The position numbers and the translations under genes are program-made. From positions 90,697-154,696 of the forward strand of contig CAZABC010000003.1 in the NCBI GenBank assembly GCA_964483405.1: a DNA stretch of 64,000 nucleotides. The letters are read 5' to 3'. The notes beneath the pieces were generated by a model that was not told where the DNA came from, did not search any database, and saw only the letters and a list, made by a program, of their open reading frames with translations. Of the stretch, positions 1-11,454 are shown one piece after another. The DNA is from CAZABC01 sp964483405. Its GTDB lineage: Bacteria; Chloroflexota; Limnocylindria; Limnocylindrales; CSP1-4. How positions within the stretch are numbered: position 1 is the stretch's first letter; every line of letters starts with the position of its first letter.

Positions 1-330
1 GACCCGGTCGGCGAGGACGCCGGCCCAGAGCGAGAAGAGGAGCGTCGGCATCGAGCTCGCAGCGCTCGTCACCCCGAGGAGGGCGGGCGACCCGGTCAGG
101 TCGAGGACGAGCCAGCCCTGGGCCGTTGCGGCCATCCACATCCCGATGTTGCCGACGAACACGCCGCCGAGGAAGCGCCGATAGGGCGGCGAGGCGAGCG
201 CGGGGATCCGTCGGCCGAGGCGGCCCCGGGGCGCGTCCCCCGACGGCGTCGCTGCCTCCGCCGGCGTCGCGGCAGCTGCGGGCGCGCCCGGCGTGGACTC
301 AGCCGTCGTCGGTCCCGTCCTCCCCCGCAT
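1..330 (-). CDS. MFS transporter, N-terminal part only (3' end outside window)
   Basis: Only the first 110 codons are in the window; the frame is open to base 1. After an Ala/Pro-rich cytoplasmic tail of about 50 residues comes a first membrane helix (GVFVGNIGMWMAATAQGW), then LDLTGSPALLGVTSA and the motif SLWAGVLADR, which matches the loop 2-3 signature (GxLaDR) of the major facilitator superfamily, in the style of the EntS/DUF894 exporters. The ATG chosen overlaps the end of the upstream M16 peptidase gene by 32 bp, so the two are probably co-transcribed. The substrate cannot be inferred from this fragment. Confidence 0.75.
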   Translation of the reverse strand, partial: MRGRTGPTTAESTPGAPAAAATPAEAATPSGDAPRGRLGRRIPALASPPYRRFLGGVFVGNIGMWMAATAQGWLVLDLTGSPALLGVTSAASSMPTLLFSLWAGVLADRV

Positions 331-1699
331 CGTCACGCTCGACGGTGACCGGGCCGATCCCCGCCGCCTCGAGCTCCGTCCCGAACGCGTCGGCATCGCC
401 GACGAGGACGATCGCCGCCGCGGCGGGATCGATCCGCCGCCTGGCGGCGTCGAGCACGGCGTCCGCCGTCACCGCCTCGATCGCCGGACGGTAACGGCGG
501 AGCTCGTCGTCGGGCAGGTCGTGGACGACGATGCCGGAGAGGGCGCCGACGACCGGCCCGGGGGTCTCGAAGCGGAGCGGGAAGACCCCGACGAGGAAGT
601 CGCGGGCCGTCCCGAGCTCGGCGTCGGTCACCGGTGCCTCGCGGATCCGCTCGAGCTCGGCGAGCGTGTCGAGGATCGCCGGCACGGTCACCTCGGTGTT
701 CACCGCCGCCCGGGCCGAGAACGGCCCCGCGCCGCGACGGAGGTCGAAGCCGGCCCCGGCCCCGTAGGTGTAGCCCTTCTCCTCGCGGAGCTTGAGGTTG
801 AGCCGCGAGGTGAACAGCCCGCCGAGGATCGCGCTCAGGACCGACACCGCGTGGAAGTCCGCGATCCGCCGCGGCGCGCCCGGGTGCCCGATCCGGATCT
901 CGGTCTGGACCGAGCCCGGCCGGTGGATGACGCGGACGCGCCGGTCGGATCGGGCCGGGCGGTCGTCGATCGGACCGGCGGCCCCGGCCTCGGGGGCCAC
1001 GACCCAGCCACCCATCGCCCGGCGGACGGCCCTCGCGACGTCGATCCCGGACAGGTCGCCGCCGATGACGAGGGTCATCCGCGCCGGGTCGAGCCCCCGT
1101 GCCCAGGCGGCCCTGACCCGGTCGCGATCGAGCGCGCCGACCGTCGCCGCGGTGCCGGCGGCCGGTCGCGCGTACGGCGCGGTCGACGCGTAGATCGTCT
1201 CGATGAACGCCTCCTCGGCTCGCCGTCGCGGGTCGGCCCTGGCCTGGAGGATGTCGTTCAGCCGCTCGTCGCGAAGCCGCGCCACCTCCCGCTCGGGGAA
1301 CGTCGGTCGGGCGGCGACCTCGGCGAGCAGCTCGAGCGCCGGCTCCAGGCGACTCGCCGGGACATCGACGCCGAGGGTGAAGGCGTCCCAGCCGGCCTCG
1401 GCGTGGAGCGAGGCCCCGAGGCGCTCGGCCGCCTCGATGAGGGCCACCGCGTCGTAGGCCTCGGTGCCCTCGGTCAGGGCGCGCGCGGCCAGGACGGTGG
1501 CGCCGCCGTCGGCGGCGGGCTCGTCGACCGCGCCGGTCCGCAGGACGAGCGACGCCGAGACGAGCGGCCGGCCCGGCAGGTCGACGAGGACGAGGGCAAG
1601 GCCGTTCTCCAGCCGGGCGCGCTCGACCTCGGGGAACTCGTAGGCGCGCGGGGTGCCCGGGACCGGGCGCTCGGGGACGACGGTCGATCGGCCGCTCAT
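299..1699 (-). CDS. M16 peptidase-like protein, non-catalytic (M16B-type) partner
   Basis: This 466-residue protein has the two-domain fold signature of pitrilysin-family proteins (LENGLALVLVDLPGRPLVSASLVLRTGAVDE near the N-terminus, LREEKGYTYGAGAGF in the second half). The zinc site is missing: where an active enzyme has HxxEH, this one reads GGATVLAAR. The C-terminal R/Y pair, which in two-subunit M16 enzymes completes the active site of the partner, is kept. Its ATG overlaps the stop of the upstream, catalytically complete M16 gene as ATGA, so the two are translationally coupled and very likely form a heterodimeric zinc peptidase. The peptide substrate is unknown. Confidence 0.9.
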   Translation of the reverse strand: MSGRSTVVPERPVPGTPRAYEFPEVERARLENGLALVLVDLPGRPLVSASLVLRTGAVDEPAADGGATVLAARALTEGTEAYDAVALIEAAERLGASLHAEAGWDAFTLGVDVPASRLEPALELLAEVAARPTFPEREVARLRDERLNDILQARADPRRRAEEAFIETIYASTAPYARPAAGTAATVGALDRDRVRAAWARGLDPARMTLVIGGDLSGIDVARAVRRAMGGWVVAPEAGAAGPIDDRPARSDRRVRVIHRPGSVQTEIRIGHPGAPRRIADFHAVSVLSAILGGLFTSRLNLKLREEKGYTYGAGAGFDLRRGAGPFSARAAVNTEVTVPAILDTLAELERIREAPVTDAELGTARDFLVGVFPLRFETPGPVVGALSGIVVHDLPDDELRRYRPAIEAVTADAVLDAARRRIDPAAAAIVLVGDADAFGTELEAAGIGPVTVERDDAGEDGTDDG

Positions 1700-2991
1700 G
1701 CCGCGGCCTCCGCCGGCTCGCCGGCCGGCACGTACGTGAGGACGAGCCGTTCGCTCGGGGCGAAGGTCGTCGCCGCGACCGACCGGATCGCCTCGGGCGT
1801 CACGGCGAGATATCGGCCGAGCATCCGGTTGACGAGGTCGGGGTCGTCGAAGAGCGTCGCGTACATCGACAGCCGATCGGCGCGCTCCTCGACCCGCTGG
1901 AGGGCCGACAGCTCGTCGGTCTCGACCAGGGCGAGCGCGCGCGCGAGCTCGTCGTCGCTGACCGGATCGGTAGCGACCCGGTCGAGCTCCTCGAGCAGCG
2001 TGGCCTCCACCCGCTCGATCGGGACGTCCGGCCGGGCGGTGGCCCAGCCGGCGCAGATCGAGGCGCCCCCGACGAAGCCGAGGGCGAACAGCGAGACGTC
2101 CTGGGCGATCCGCTCCTCGCGGACGAGCCGCTTGTAGAACCGGCTGCCCTTGCCGCCGGCGAGGATCTGGCTGGCGACGTCGAGCGCGTCGAGCGCCGGA
2201 TCGCCGAAGACCGGTGCCCGGAACCCGACGTAGACCCGGGGCAACGGGACGCGGTCGGGCACGACCTCGCGGCGCTCGCCGCCGAGCGAGGTCGGCAGGG
2301 CCGGGATCGAGAGCCGCGGGATCGCCGGGTTCGCCGGGATCGCTCCGAAGTAGCGCTCGACCCAGGCGCGGGCCTGGCCCTCGTCGCAGTCGCCGACGAT
2401 CGAGAGGACGGCGTTGTTCGGGGCGTAGTACGCCTCGAAGAAGGCGGTCACGTCGGCGAGCGAGGCCGCGTCGAGGTCCTCCATCGAGCCGATGGTCGGG
2501 TGGTGGTACGGATGCTCCGGCGGGAAGAGATGCGCCTGGAGCCTGTGGACCCAGCTGCCGTAGGGGCGGTTGTCGTACGACCAGCGCTTCTCGTTCTTGA
2601 CGACCTCGCGCTGGTTGTCGAGGTTCTCCTGGTCGAGGGCGGAGGTCAGCGTGCCCATCCGGTCGGCCTCGAGCCAGAGGGCGAGCTCGAGCTGGTGCGA
2701 GGGCAGCGTCTCGAAGTAGTTGGTCCGGTCGAGCCAGGTCGTCGCGTTGCCGGTCCCCCCGGCCGCCTGGAGGAGCGCGAAGTGCTCGGTCTTGGCGACG
2801 TTCGCCGAGCCCTGGAACATCACGTGCTCGAACAGGTGGGCGAACCCGGTCTTGCCCGCCTCCTCGTGCTTGGAGCCGACGTCGTACCAGAGGTTGACGG
2901 CGACGACCGGCGCGAGGTGGTCCTCGGCGACGATGACCCGCAGGCCATTGGCGAGGCGCTCGTCGCTGAACGAGACGCGCGGGACGGACAT
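1696..2991 (-). CDS. M16 family zinc metallopeptidase, catalytic subunit
   Basis: A 431-residue pitrilysin/processing-peptidase-like protein. The inverted zinc motif HLFEH (His52, Glu55, His56) is intact, and the distal zinc-binding glutamate is in NQREVVKNEKRW. The start MSVPRVSF has a GGAG ribosome site 7 nt upstream (ccggagtcgtgcATG); the longer open frame to 3072 has no similar support. It precedes and overlaps by 4 bp the non-catalytic partner gene. A TACGAT -10-like hexamer lies at 3034-3029. The family degrades or processes peptides; there is no obvious signal peptide, so it probably acts in the cytoplasm. Confidence 0.93.
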   Translation of the reverse strand: MSVPRVSFSDERLANGLRVIVAEDHLAPVVAVNLWYDVGSKHEEAGKTGFAHLFEHVMFQGSANVAKTEHFALLQAAGGTGNATTWLDRTNYFETLPSHQLELALWLEADRMGTLTSALDQENLDNQREVVKNEKRWSYDNRPYGSWVHRLQAHLFPPEHPYHHPTIGSMEDLDAASLADVTAFFEAYYAPNNAVLSIVGDCDEGQARAWVERYFGAIPANPAIPRLSIPALPTSLGGERREVVPDRVPLPRVYVGFRAPVFGDPALDALDVASQILAGGKGSRFYKRLVREERIAQDVSLFALGFVGGASICAGWATARPDVPIERVEATLLEELDRVATDPVSDDELARALALVETDELSALQRVEERADRLSMYATLFDDPDLVNRMLGRYLAVTPEAIRSVAATTFAPSERLVLTYVPAGEPAEAAA

Positions 2992-3065
2992 GCACGACTC
3001 CGGAGGCATGCGGTGGACGGGTGGGCCGATCGTAGCCGAAGCCGGCTCGGACCGTGGGCAGGGTC

Positions 3066-3113
3066 TTGACACGCGTCGGTCGGTGTGTAAGATAACCGTC
3101 TAACAGGTGTTAG
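3066..3113 (+). promoter_or_regulatory. Promoter and palindromic operator of the ArsR gene
   Basis: A good sigma-70 promoter is visible: TTGACA at 3066-3071, a 16-nt spacer, TAAGAT at 3088-3093. Directly at the expected start point lies the perfect palindrome CTAACA-GG-TGTTAG (3100-3113). The AGGAG ribosome site (3112-3116) overlaps its right arm. A repressor bound here would block initiation, which fits autoregulation by the ArsR-type product. Confidence 0.75.
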
Positions 3114-3125
3114 GAGTCAGACTCG

Positions 3126-4253
3126 ATGGCATCTCGATCCGCCGGCCGAGGCAGCGCGACCCCGATCGCTCCGGCCGCGCCCCGCGTCCGCGACTTCTCG
3201 GGTGGTCTCGGCGGCGGGCTCCGGGTCGATTACGACGCTCGGACGGTCTACGACTTCGTGTTCAGCCTGTCCGACGACGTCGGGACGACGGAGGACCTGC
3301 CGGCCGTCGACCGGCGCTGGATCGCGGGGGCGCGCGAGGAGATGCGGGCGCTCTTCGGCGAGACCTTCGAGATGTACGGCGCGACGCTCTGCATCATGCT
3401 CGCGGGGCTCGCCGTCGACCGGCCCGAGGTCACGACCGCGGCCCGCTTCGTCGACCTGGTGACCGACCTCGACGACGGGATCATCGTCCGGATGGTCGTC
3501 GGCGAGGACCTGCGCGACCCGGAGCGCGGACCGCTCGTCGAGCGCGCCCTCGCCGGCGACGACGAGGCAATCGAGCAGCTCGTTCGCCGCTTCGGGGAGC
3601 AGGACCCGGGCATGGACGCCCACAAGGAGCGGGCGAAGATCGTCGCCGCCCTCTACCGCCGGCCGGAGGTCATCCTCGGCCCGGCGCGCGGGATCCTCGC
3701 GGCCTGGCTCGACCACTTCACCGGGATCGAGGACCGGGTCCGCCGGATGATCGAGCGCGACGTCGAGCTCCGGGCGGAGGACCGCCGGACGCTGGCCCCG
3801 GCCGACCTCATCGAGAAGACGACCGGCGGCGTCCGGTTCTCGGCCGATCCGGTCGTCCGGCGGGTGATCATGGCCCCGTCCTACTTCTCGCGCCCGTACA
3901 ACTTCCTGCTCGCCGCCGACGATTGGCGGCTCTTCGGCTACCCGATCGCCGATGCCGCCCTCGACGCGAGCGACCCGCTCGCGCCCCCGGCGACCGTCGT
4001 CCGCTTCCACCGGGCGATCGGCGACGAGACGCGGCTGCGGATCCTCCGGCTGCTCCGGGAGAAGGACCTCTACCTGACCGAGATCGCACAGCTCCTCGAG
4101 CTCTCGAAGCCGACGATCAAGCACCATCTCGCGCTCCTTCGGGTGGCGGGTCTCGTGACCGTCACCGAGGAGGCCGGGTTGACCTACTACAGCCTGCGGC
4201 GTGATCGCCTCGAGGACGCCGCCGGCGAGCTCCGCCGCTTCCTCCTCGACTGA
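3126..4253 (+). CDS. ArsR-type winged-helix regulator with large N-terminal domain
   Basis: A 375-residue protein. Residues about 285-350 form an ArsR winged helix (FHRAIGDETRLRILRLL, then ELSKPTIKHHLALLRVAGLV and the wing LTYYSLR). The 280-residue N-terminal part is helical, without a known catalytic motif, and resembles the ligand-binding regions of other long ArsR-like regulators (DUF5937 type). The start is fixed by AGGAG 9 nt upstream. It is preceded by a palindromic operator at its promoter and followed by a related site before the next small gene, so it probably represses itself and that gene. The inducer is unknown. Confidence 0.88.
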   Translation: MASRSAGRGSATPIAPAAPRVRDFSGGLGGGLRVDYDARTVYDFVFSLSDDVGTTEDLPAVDRRWIAGAREEMRALFGETFEMYGATLCIMLAGLAVDRPEVTTAARFVDLVTDLDDGIIVRMVVGEDLRDPERGPLVERALAGDDEAIEQLVRRFGEQDPGMDAHKERAKIVAALYRRPEVILGPARGILAAWLDHFTGIEDRVRRMIERDVELRAEDRRTLAPADLIEKTTGGVRFSADPVVRRVIMAPSYFSRPYNFLLAADDWRLFGYPIADAALDASDPLAPPATVVRFHRAIGDETRLRILRLLREKDLYLTEIAQLLELSKPTIKHHLALLRVAGLVTVTEEAGLTYYSLRRDRLEDAAGELRRFLLD

Positions 4254-4290
4254 CCCAGGGAACCCGACGACCGGAGCCGGTCGTCCAGGA

Positions 4291-4310
4291 GTTAGATGAA
4301 CGACTAACAG
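4291..4310 (+). promoter_or_regulatory. Second ArsR-like operator (GTTAG-8-CTAAC)
   Basis: Inverted repeat GTTAG (4291-4295) and CTAAC (4304-4308). The right arm continues as CTAACAGATG, matching CTAACAGGTG of the operator at 3100 in nine of ten positions. It lies 38 bp after the regulator's stop codon and just before a small gene, suggesting a shared regulator. Confidence 0.5.
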
Positions 4311-4331
4311 ATGGAAGGGAATGGACGACAG

Positions 4332-4595
4332 ATGCAGCCGATGAGCCCGATCCCCAGGATCGACCCGACGATGCAGCCACAGCGCGGCGGAAGGGAGTGG
4401 GACGTGTTCGACCCGATGCAGGCCTCGATCGTCGCGCAGCGGATGACCGACCACCGGCGGGAGGCCGACGAGGCTCGCCTCGCCGGGGGCGTGGGCTCGC
4501 ACCGCTCGATCCGGACGATGCTCGGCGCCGTCCTCATCGGCGTCGGCGCCCGGATCGCGGGCAGCCTCGAGGAGCCGGCCCTCCGGCGCGCCTGA
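4332..4595 (+). CDS. Small hypothetical protein with a glycine-rich C-terminal helix
   Basis: This 87-residue product is not recognised. It starts with a Pro/Met/Arg-rich segment and ends with RTMLGAVLIGVGARIAGSL, a glycine-zipper-like hydrophobic helix that could be one membrane pass. The ATG at 4332 has GGAAGGGA 11 nt upstream; an in-frame ATG at 4311 would place that ribosome site inside the gene. The operator-like repeat just upstream is shared with the ArsR gene, which supports a real, co-regulated gene. Confidence 0.55.
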   Translation: MQPMSPIPRIDPTMQPQRGGREWDVFDPMQASIVAQRMTDHRREADEARLAGGVGSHRSIRTMLGAVLIGVGARIAGSLEEPALRRA

Positions 4596-4667
4596 CCCGG
4601 CCCCCTCGACTCCCGACGAGGCCGTCGCGGTCGCCGCGGCGGCCTCGTCGCGTCCGCCTCGTCTGAC

Positions 4668-5069
4668 TCAGACGGGGAGCGCGACGAAGAGCGCGGTGAT
4701 GGCGAGCGTCGCGATGCCGCAGGCGGCCCCGATGAGCAGGGCCCGGCGGCGGTCCTCGGCGGCGGCCTCGGCCTCGACCTTCTCGGCCGAGCCGAGCGGG
4801 CCGAAGTTCCGCACGCCGGCAAGCCCGAAGCCGACGCAGAACTTCAGCTGCGCCTGGGCGAAGCCGATGATCCCGCCGTAGAGGGGGATCGCGACGACCC
4901 AGCGGAGGATCGGCTCGGCGCCCGCGACGAGCATGAGGACGGCGAGCGTCGCCGCGGCGGCGATCCCGGCGATGCCCGCCCGGCGGCGACGAGCCTGCTC
5001 GGCCGGGCCGATGTTGCAGGCCCCGGCGCGGTAGGGCGTCTGGTCGTTCACGTACTGGATGCTCGGCAC
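4668..5069 (-). CDS. Conserved hypothetical membrane protein (CNIGPAE family)
   Basis: A 133-residue protein starting at a GTG with AAGGAG 6 nt upstream. After the conserved start IQYVND and the motif CNIGPAEQARRRRAG come three hydrophobic stretches (IAAAATLAVLMLVAG, WVVAIPLYGGIIGF, ALLIGAACGIATLAI). The CNIGPAE-RRR signature is familiar from small conserved membrane proteins of unknown function in several phyla. Nothing catalytic is visible and the neighbours give no clue to function. Confidence 0.75.
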   Translation of the reverse strand: MPSIQYVNDQTPYRAGACNIGPAEQARRRRAGIAGIAAAATLAVLMLVAGAEPILRWVVAIPLYGGIIGFAQAQLKFCVGFGLAGVRNFGPLGSAEKVEAEAAAEDRRRALLIGAACGIATLAITALFVALPV

Positions 5070-5163
5070 GGTCGGCTCCTTGGGGCGGGTCCTGCCCGCA
5101 CCACGTGTTCGGTCGCCGAGCCGGATCGGATCGCCCGCGGCGGCGACCCGATCGCCCGGCCGC

Positions 5164-6642
5164 TCATCGCCACGTCGGCGGCGCCAGGAGGTCGACCCGC
5201 ATCGCCGGATAGCCGGCGGCGTTGCAGCGGTCGATCCGGCCGTCCGCCCCGCGCCCGAAGACGAGCGGCTCGCCGCCGGGCCGACCGTCGCGGATCGTGA
5301 AGACGAGCGGCTCGCTCGTCGGCTCGAGCGGGTGGTCGGGCTCGCCGTCGGTCGGGTCGCCGACGATGACGAGCCGGCCGTCGCGCCAGTCGACGACGAT
5401 GTCCGTGCCGAACTCGGGGTCGCGGTACGTGCCGAGCAGCTCGCGCCAGGCGTCGGGCGCCGGCTCGGGCGGCGCCGCCAGCGGGACCCGGTCGTCGGCC
5501 TCGCGGATCGCCGGCAGGACCGCCTCCACGAGCGTCCGGGCGAGCGTCGAGGCAGGGCCGACGCCGTTCAGCAGGACGATCGCGCCGACCCGACCGGCGG
5601 CCGAGAAGGAGACGTTCGACAGGAAGCCCCACAGCGCCCCGGAGTGGCCGACGAGGATCGTCTCGCCCTTCCGGGTCGCGTACCAGCAGAGGCCCTGCGC
5701 CTCGGTCAGGTCGGGCTTGGAGGCGAACGTCGGCCGGTGCATCTCGGCGAGCGTCCGGCCGGCGAGCACCTGGCCCGGACCCCGCTCGAGGGCCGGGTCC
5801 GCCCGCAGCTGCTGGGCGACCCAGCGGCCGAGGTCCTCGAGCGTCGACCACAGCCCGCCGTCGGCGGTCGCGGTGTCCGAGGCGATGTCCCGGGCGACCG
5901 GTGGCCGGTCGTCGCGGGCCCGGGCGTCGTGGCCGACCGCCCGGCGGGGGGACTGCTCCTCGTCCGGGTGCCAGACGGTGTCGCGCATCCCGAGCGGATC
6001 GAGGACGGTGGCCCGGGCATGCTGCGGGAACGGCACGCCGGCGATCCGGGCGACGATCAGGCCGAGCAGCTCGAAGCCGAGGTTGCTGTACTTGTGGTCG
6101 ACCTCGGGCGGGGTGGCGACCCTCGCGAGCGGGAGGGCGGCGAGGAGCTCGGCCGGTCGGTACATCCAGATCCGGTCGGTGTCCTGCCACGGCGCCTCAC
6201 CCTGGAGTCCCGAGGTGTGCTGGAGCAGCCGGCGGATCGTCAGGGCCTCGATCGAGCCGAACGGATCGGCCACGGCCGCGAGCTCCGGCAGGTGGCGGAC
6301 CGCGGGATCGTCGAGGCCGAGGCGGCCCTCGTCGCGGAGCTGGAGGACCGTCGTCGCGGTGATCGTCTTGCTGATCGAGGCGATGCGGTAGAGCGTCCGC
6401 TCGTCGGGGCGCCGGCCGGTCGCCGGGTCGGCGAACCCGGCGCCGTGCCACCAGCGCAGGCCGTCGCGCGTCGCGATCCCGGCGGCGACCCCGGGCAGCC
6501 GGTGCTCGCGGCGGAACGCGCCGACCTTCGAGGCGAGGATCGGGGCCAGCTCGGCGACCACCGCGTCGACGACCGGCTCGGCGATCGCCCCGTCGGGCTC
6601 CGGGTGCTCGGGTCGGGTACCCAGCGTCGCGGTCTCGCTCAT
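5164..6642 (-). CDS. Serine hydrolase of the beta-lactamase/DD-peptidase (class C) family
   Basis: 492 residues. The SxxK catalytic motif is in YRIASISKT (near residue 89), the YxN motif is KYSNLGFELLG, and the third box is GHSGALWG. The N-terminal domain fits the beta-lactamase class C/esterase fold; the last 110 residues form the beta-barrel-like extension common in this family. The start MSETATL has GGAGGAGG upstream; a longer frame exists but is less likely. No signal peptide is seen, which argues for a cytoplasmic esterase or peptidase rather than an antibiotic-resistance enzyme. Substrate unknown. Confidence 0.9.
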   Translation of the reverse strand: MSETATLGTRPEHPEPDGAIAEPVVDAVVAELAPILASKVGAFRREHRLPGVAAGIATRDGLRWWHGAGFADPATGRRPDERTLYRIASISKTITATTVLQLRDEGRLGLDDPAVRHLPELAAVADPFGSIEALTIRRLLQHTSGLQGEAPWQDTDRIWMYRPAELLAALPLARVATPPEVDHKYSNLGFELLGLIVARIAGVPFPQHARATVLDPLGMRDTVWHPDEEQSPRRAVGHDARARDDRPPVARDIASDTATADGGLWSTLEDLGRWVAQQLRADPALERGPGQVLAGRTLAEMHRPTFASKPDLTEAQGLCWYATRKGETILVGHSGALWGFLSNVSFSAAGRVGAIVLLNGVGPASTLARTLVEAVLPAIREADDRVPLAAPPEPAPDAWRELLGTYRDPEFGTDIVVDWRDGRLVIVGDPTDGEPDHPLEPTSEPLVFTIRDGRPGGEPLVFGRGADGRIDRCNAAGYPAMRVDLLAPPTWR

Positions 6643-6688
6643 GGCGTGCCTCCTCCCGGCCACGGGGTCCGGACGCGCGCCCCGACGA

Positions 6689-10143
<3,455 letters not shown>

Positions 10144-10147
<4 letters not shown>

Positions 10148-11322
10148 CGGCGACGGTCCGCGACGGCCGTCGCCGCCGCGACGAACCGGTCGAAGACCGC
10201 GAGCGCGTCGAGCGGTCCGGGGGCGCCCTCGGGGTGGTACTGGACCGTCTCGATCGGCCGTTCGCGATGCCGCAGTCCCTCGACCGAACCGTCGTTGAGG
10301 TTGCGCTGGCTGACGAAGAAGCCGCTCGCGGCGGGCAGCGTTTCGCCGACGACCTGGACCTCGTGGTTCTGGGCGGTGACCTGGACGAGGCCGGTTTCGA
10401 CGTCCTGGACCGGGTGGTTCGCCCCGTGGTGGCCGAACCGCAGCCGACGGGTCTCGGCTCCCGCCGAGCGGCCGACGATCTGGTGGCCGAGGCAGATCCC
10501 GAGGAGTGGCCGACCGTCCGCGACGATCGCGCGGGCGAGCGCCACCTGGGCGTCGAGCCGGGCCGGGTCGCCAGGTCCGGGCGATAGGACGACCCCGTCG
10601 ACGTCGCTCGCGAGGACCTCGGGCGGGTCGGCGGTGTGCGGCAGGATCCGGACGCGGACGCCGCGGCGGCGGAGGCTCGCGACGATGTTCGCCTTCAGGC
10701 CGAGGTCGACGATCGCGACGAGCGGACCCCCCTCGGCCGCGTTGCCGATCTCGGCGACCGAGGCGGGCGAGACCTGGGCGACGAAGTCCTGGTCCTCCCA
10801 GCGCGGGACCGCGGCCGCCGCGGCGGTCGCCCGGCCTGGGTCGGTCGCGCCCGGGGCCGTGATGAGGGCCCGCTGGCAGCCGGTCTCCCGGAGCCGCCGA
10901 GCGAGCGCCCGGGTGTCGACGCCGGCGATGGCGGGGATCCGGTGGCCGCGCAGGAGCGTGGCGAGCTGGCGAGCGTCCTCGAGGACGGCGGCGGTCGCGG
11001 TCGCCACGACGAGTCCGCGGAGCCAGGGTCGGAGCGACTGGTCGTCGTCGGGCAGCCGCCCGTAGTTGCCGATGAGCGGGTAGGTCATCACGACGACCTG
11101 GCCGGCGTACGAGGGGTCGGTGCAGACCTCCTGGTAGCCGGTCTGGCTCGTGTTGACGACGAGGTCGCCGCCGGCGGCGACCGGCGCACCGAAGGCGATG
11201 CCCGGGAAGACGGTGCCGTCCTCGAGGGCGAGCAGGGCGGGGCCGTGGTCGCCGATCCGCGGGTCGACGAGGGCGGACGAGCGCGGCAGCGGGACGGATC
11301 GTGGGCTGCTGGCGCCGGTCAT
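10144..11322 (-). CDS. carA: Carbamoyl-phosphate synthase small (glutaminase) subunit
   Basis: 392 residues. The N-terminal domain (LALEDGTVFPGIAFGA, NTSQTGYQEVCTDPSYAGQ) is CarA-specific; the C-terminal class I glutamine amidotransferase domain has the nucleophile in LLGICLGHQIVG and the catalytic histidine in QYHPEG. It hydrolyses glutamine and channels ammonia to CarB, encoded next with a 4-bp overlap. The ATG at 11322 gives the usual length. There is no convincing Shine-Dalgarno, but about 125 nt of leader precede it, holding two PyrR-loop-like hairpins and a terminator-like stem, so expression is probably controlled by pyrimidines. Confidence 0.95.
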
Positions 11323-11343
11323 CGGGCCCCGGAAACGAGAACG

Positions 11344-11367
11344 CCACCGGCCCGGGGGGCGCGGTGG
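11344..11367 (-). terminator. Candidate attenuator hairpin in the carA leader
   Basis: Read on the minus strand, CCACCG and CGGTGG pair around a 12-nt GC-rich loop, followed by CGTTCTCGTTT, the most T-rich stretch nearby. It lies between the PyrR-like repeats and the carA start, where a transcription attenuator would sit. The U-tract is weak, so it may instead act on translation or do nothing. Confidence 0.35.
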
Positions 11368-11398
11368 ACGCACGGGAACACGCTCGATCGCCTCCTTC

Positions 11399-11438
11399 CC
11401 GGCCTCACGGGACCGGTCCACCGGCCTCACGGGACCGG
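11399..11438 (-). promoter_or_regulatory. Tandem PyrR-binding-loop motifs in the carAB leader
   Basis: An 18-nt sequence occurs twice with a 4-nt spacer (11399-11416 and 11421-11438). As RNA each unit reads CCGGUCCCGUGAGGCCGG. The core UCCNGNGAGGY agrees with the published PyrR-binding loop consensus ARUCCNGNGAGGYU. Each unit folds as CCGG-(bulged U)-CC, loop CGUGA, GG-CCGG. The position, about 12 nt into the predicted transcript and upstream of the first pyrimidine-pathway genes, fits PyrR-mediated control. No pyrR gene is in the window. Confidence 0.7.
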
Positions 11439-11454
11439 CCGCCAAGGGACGCTG

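Noticed and set aside
5164..6642. Serine hydrolase as an antibiotic-resistance beta-lactamase
   Set aside because: SxxK and YxN are shared by many esterases and peptidases; no signal peptide is seen, so export to meet beta-lactams is unlikely.
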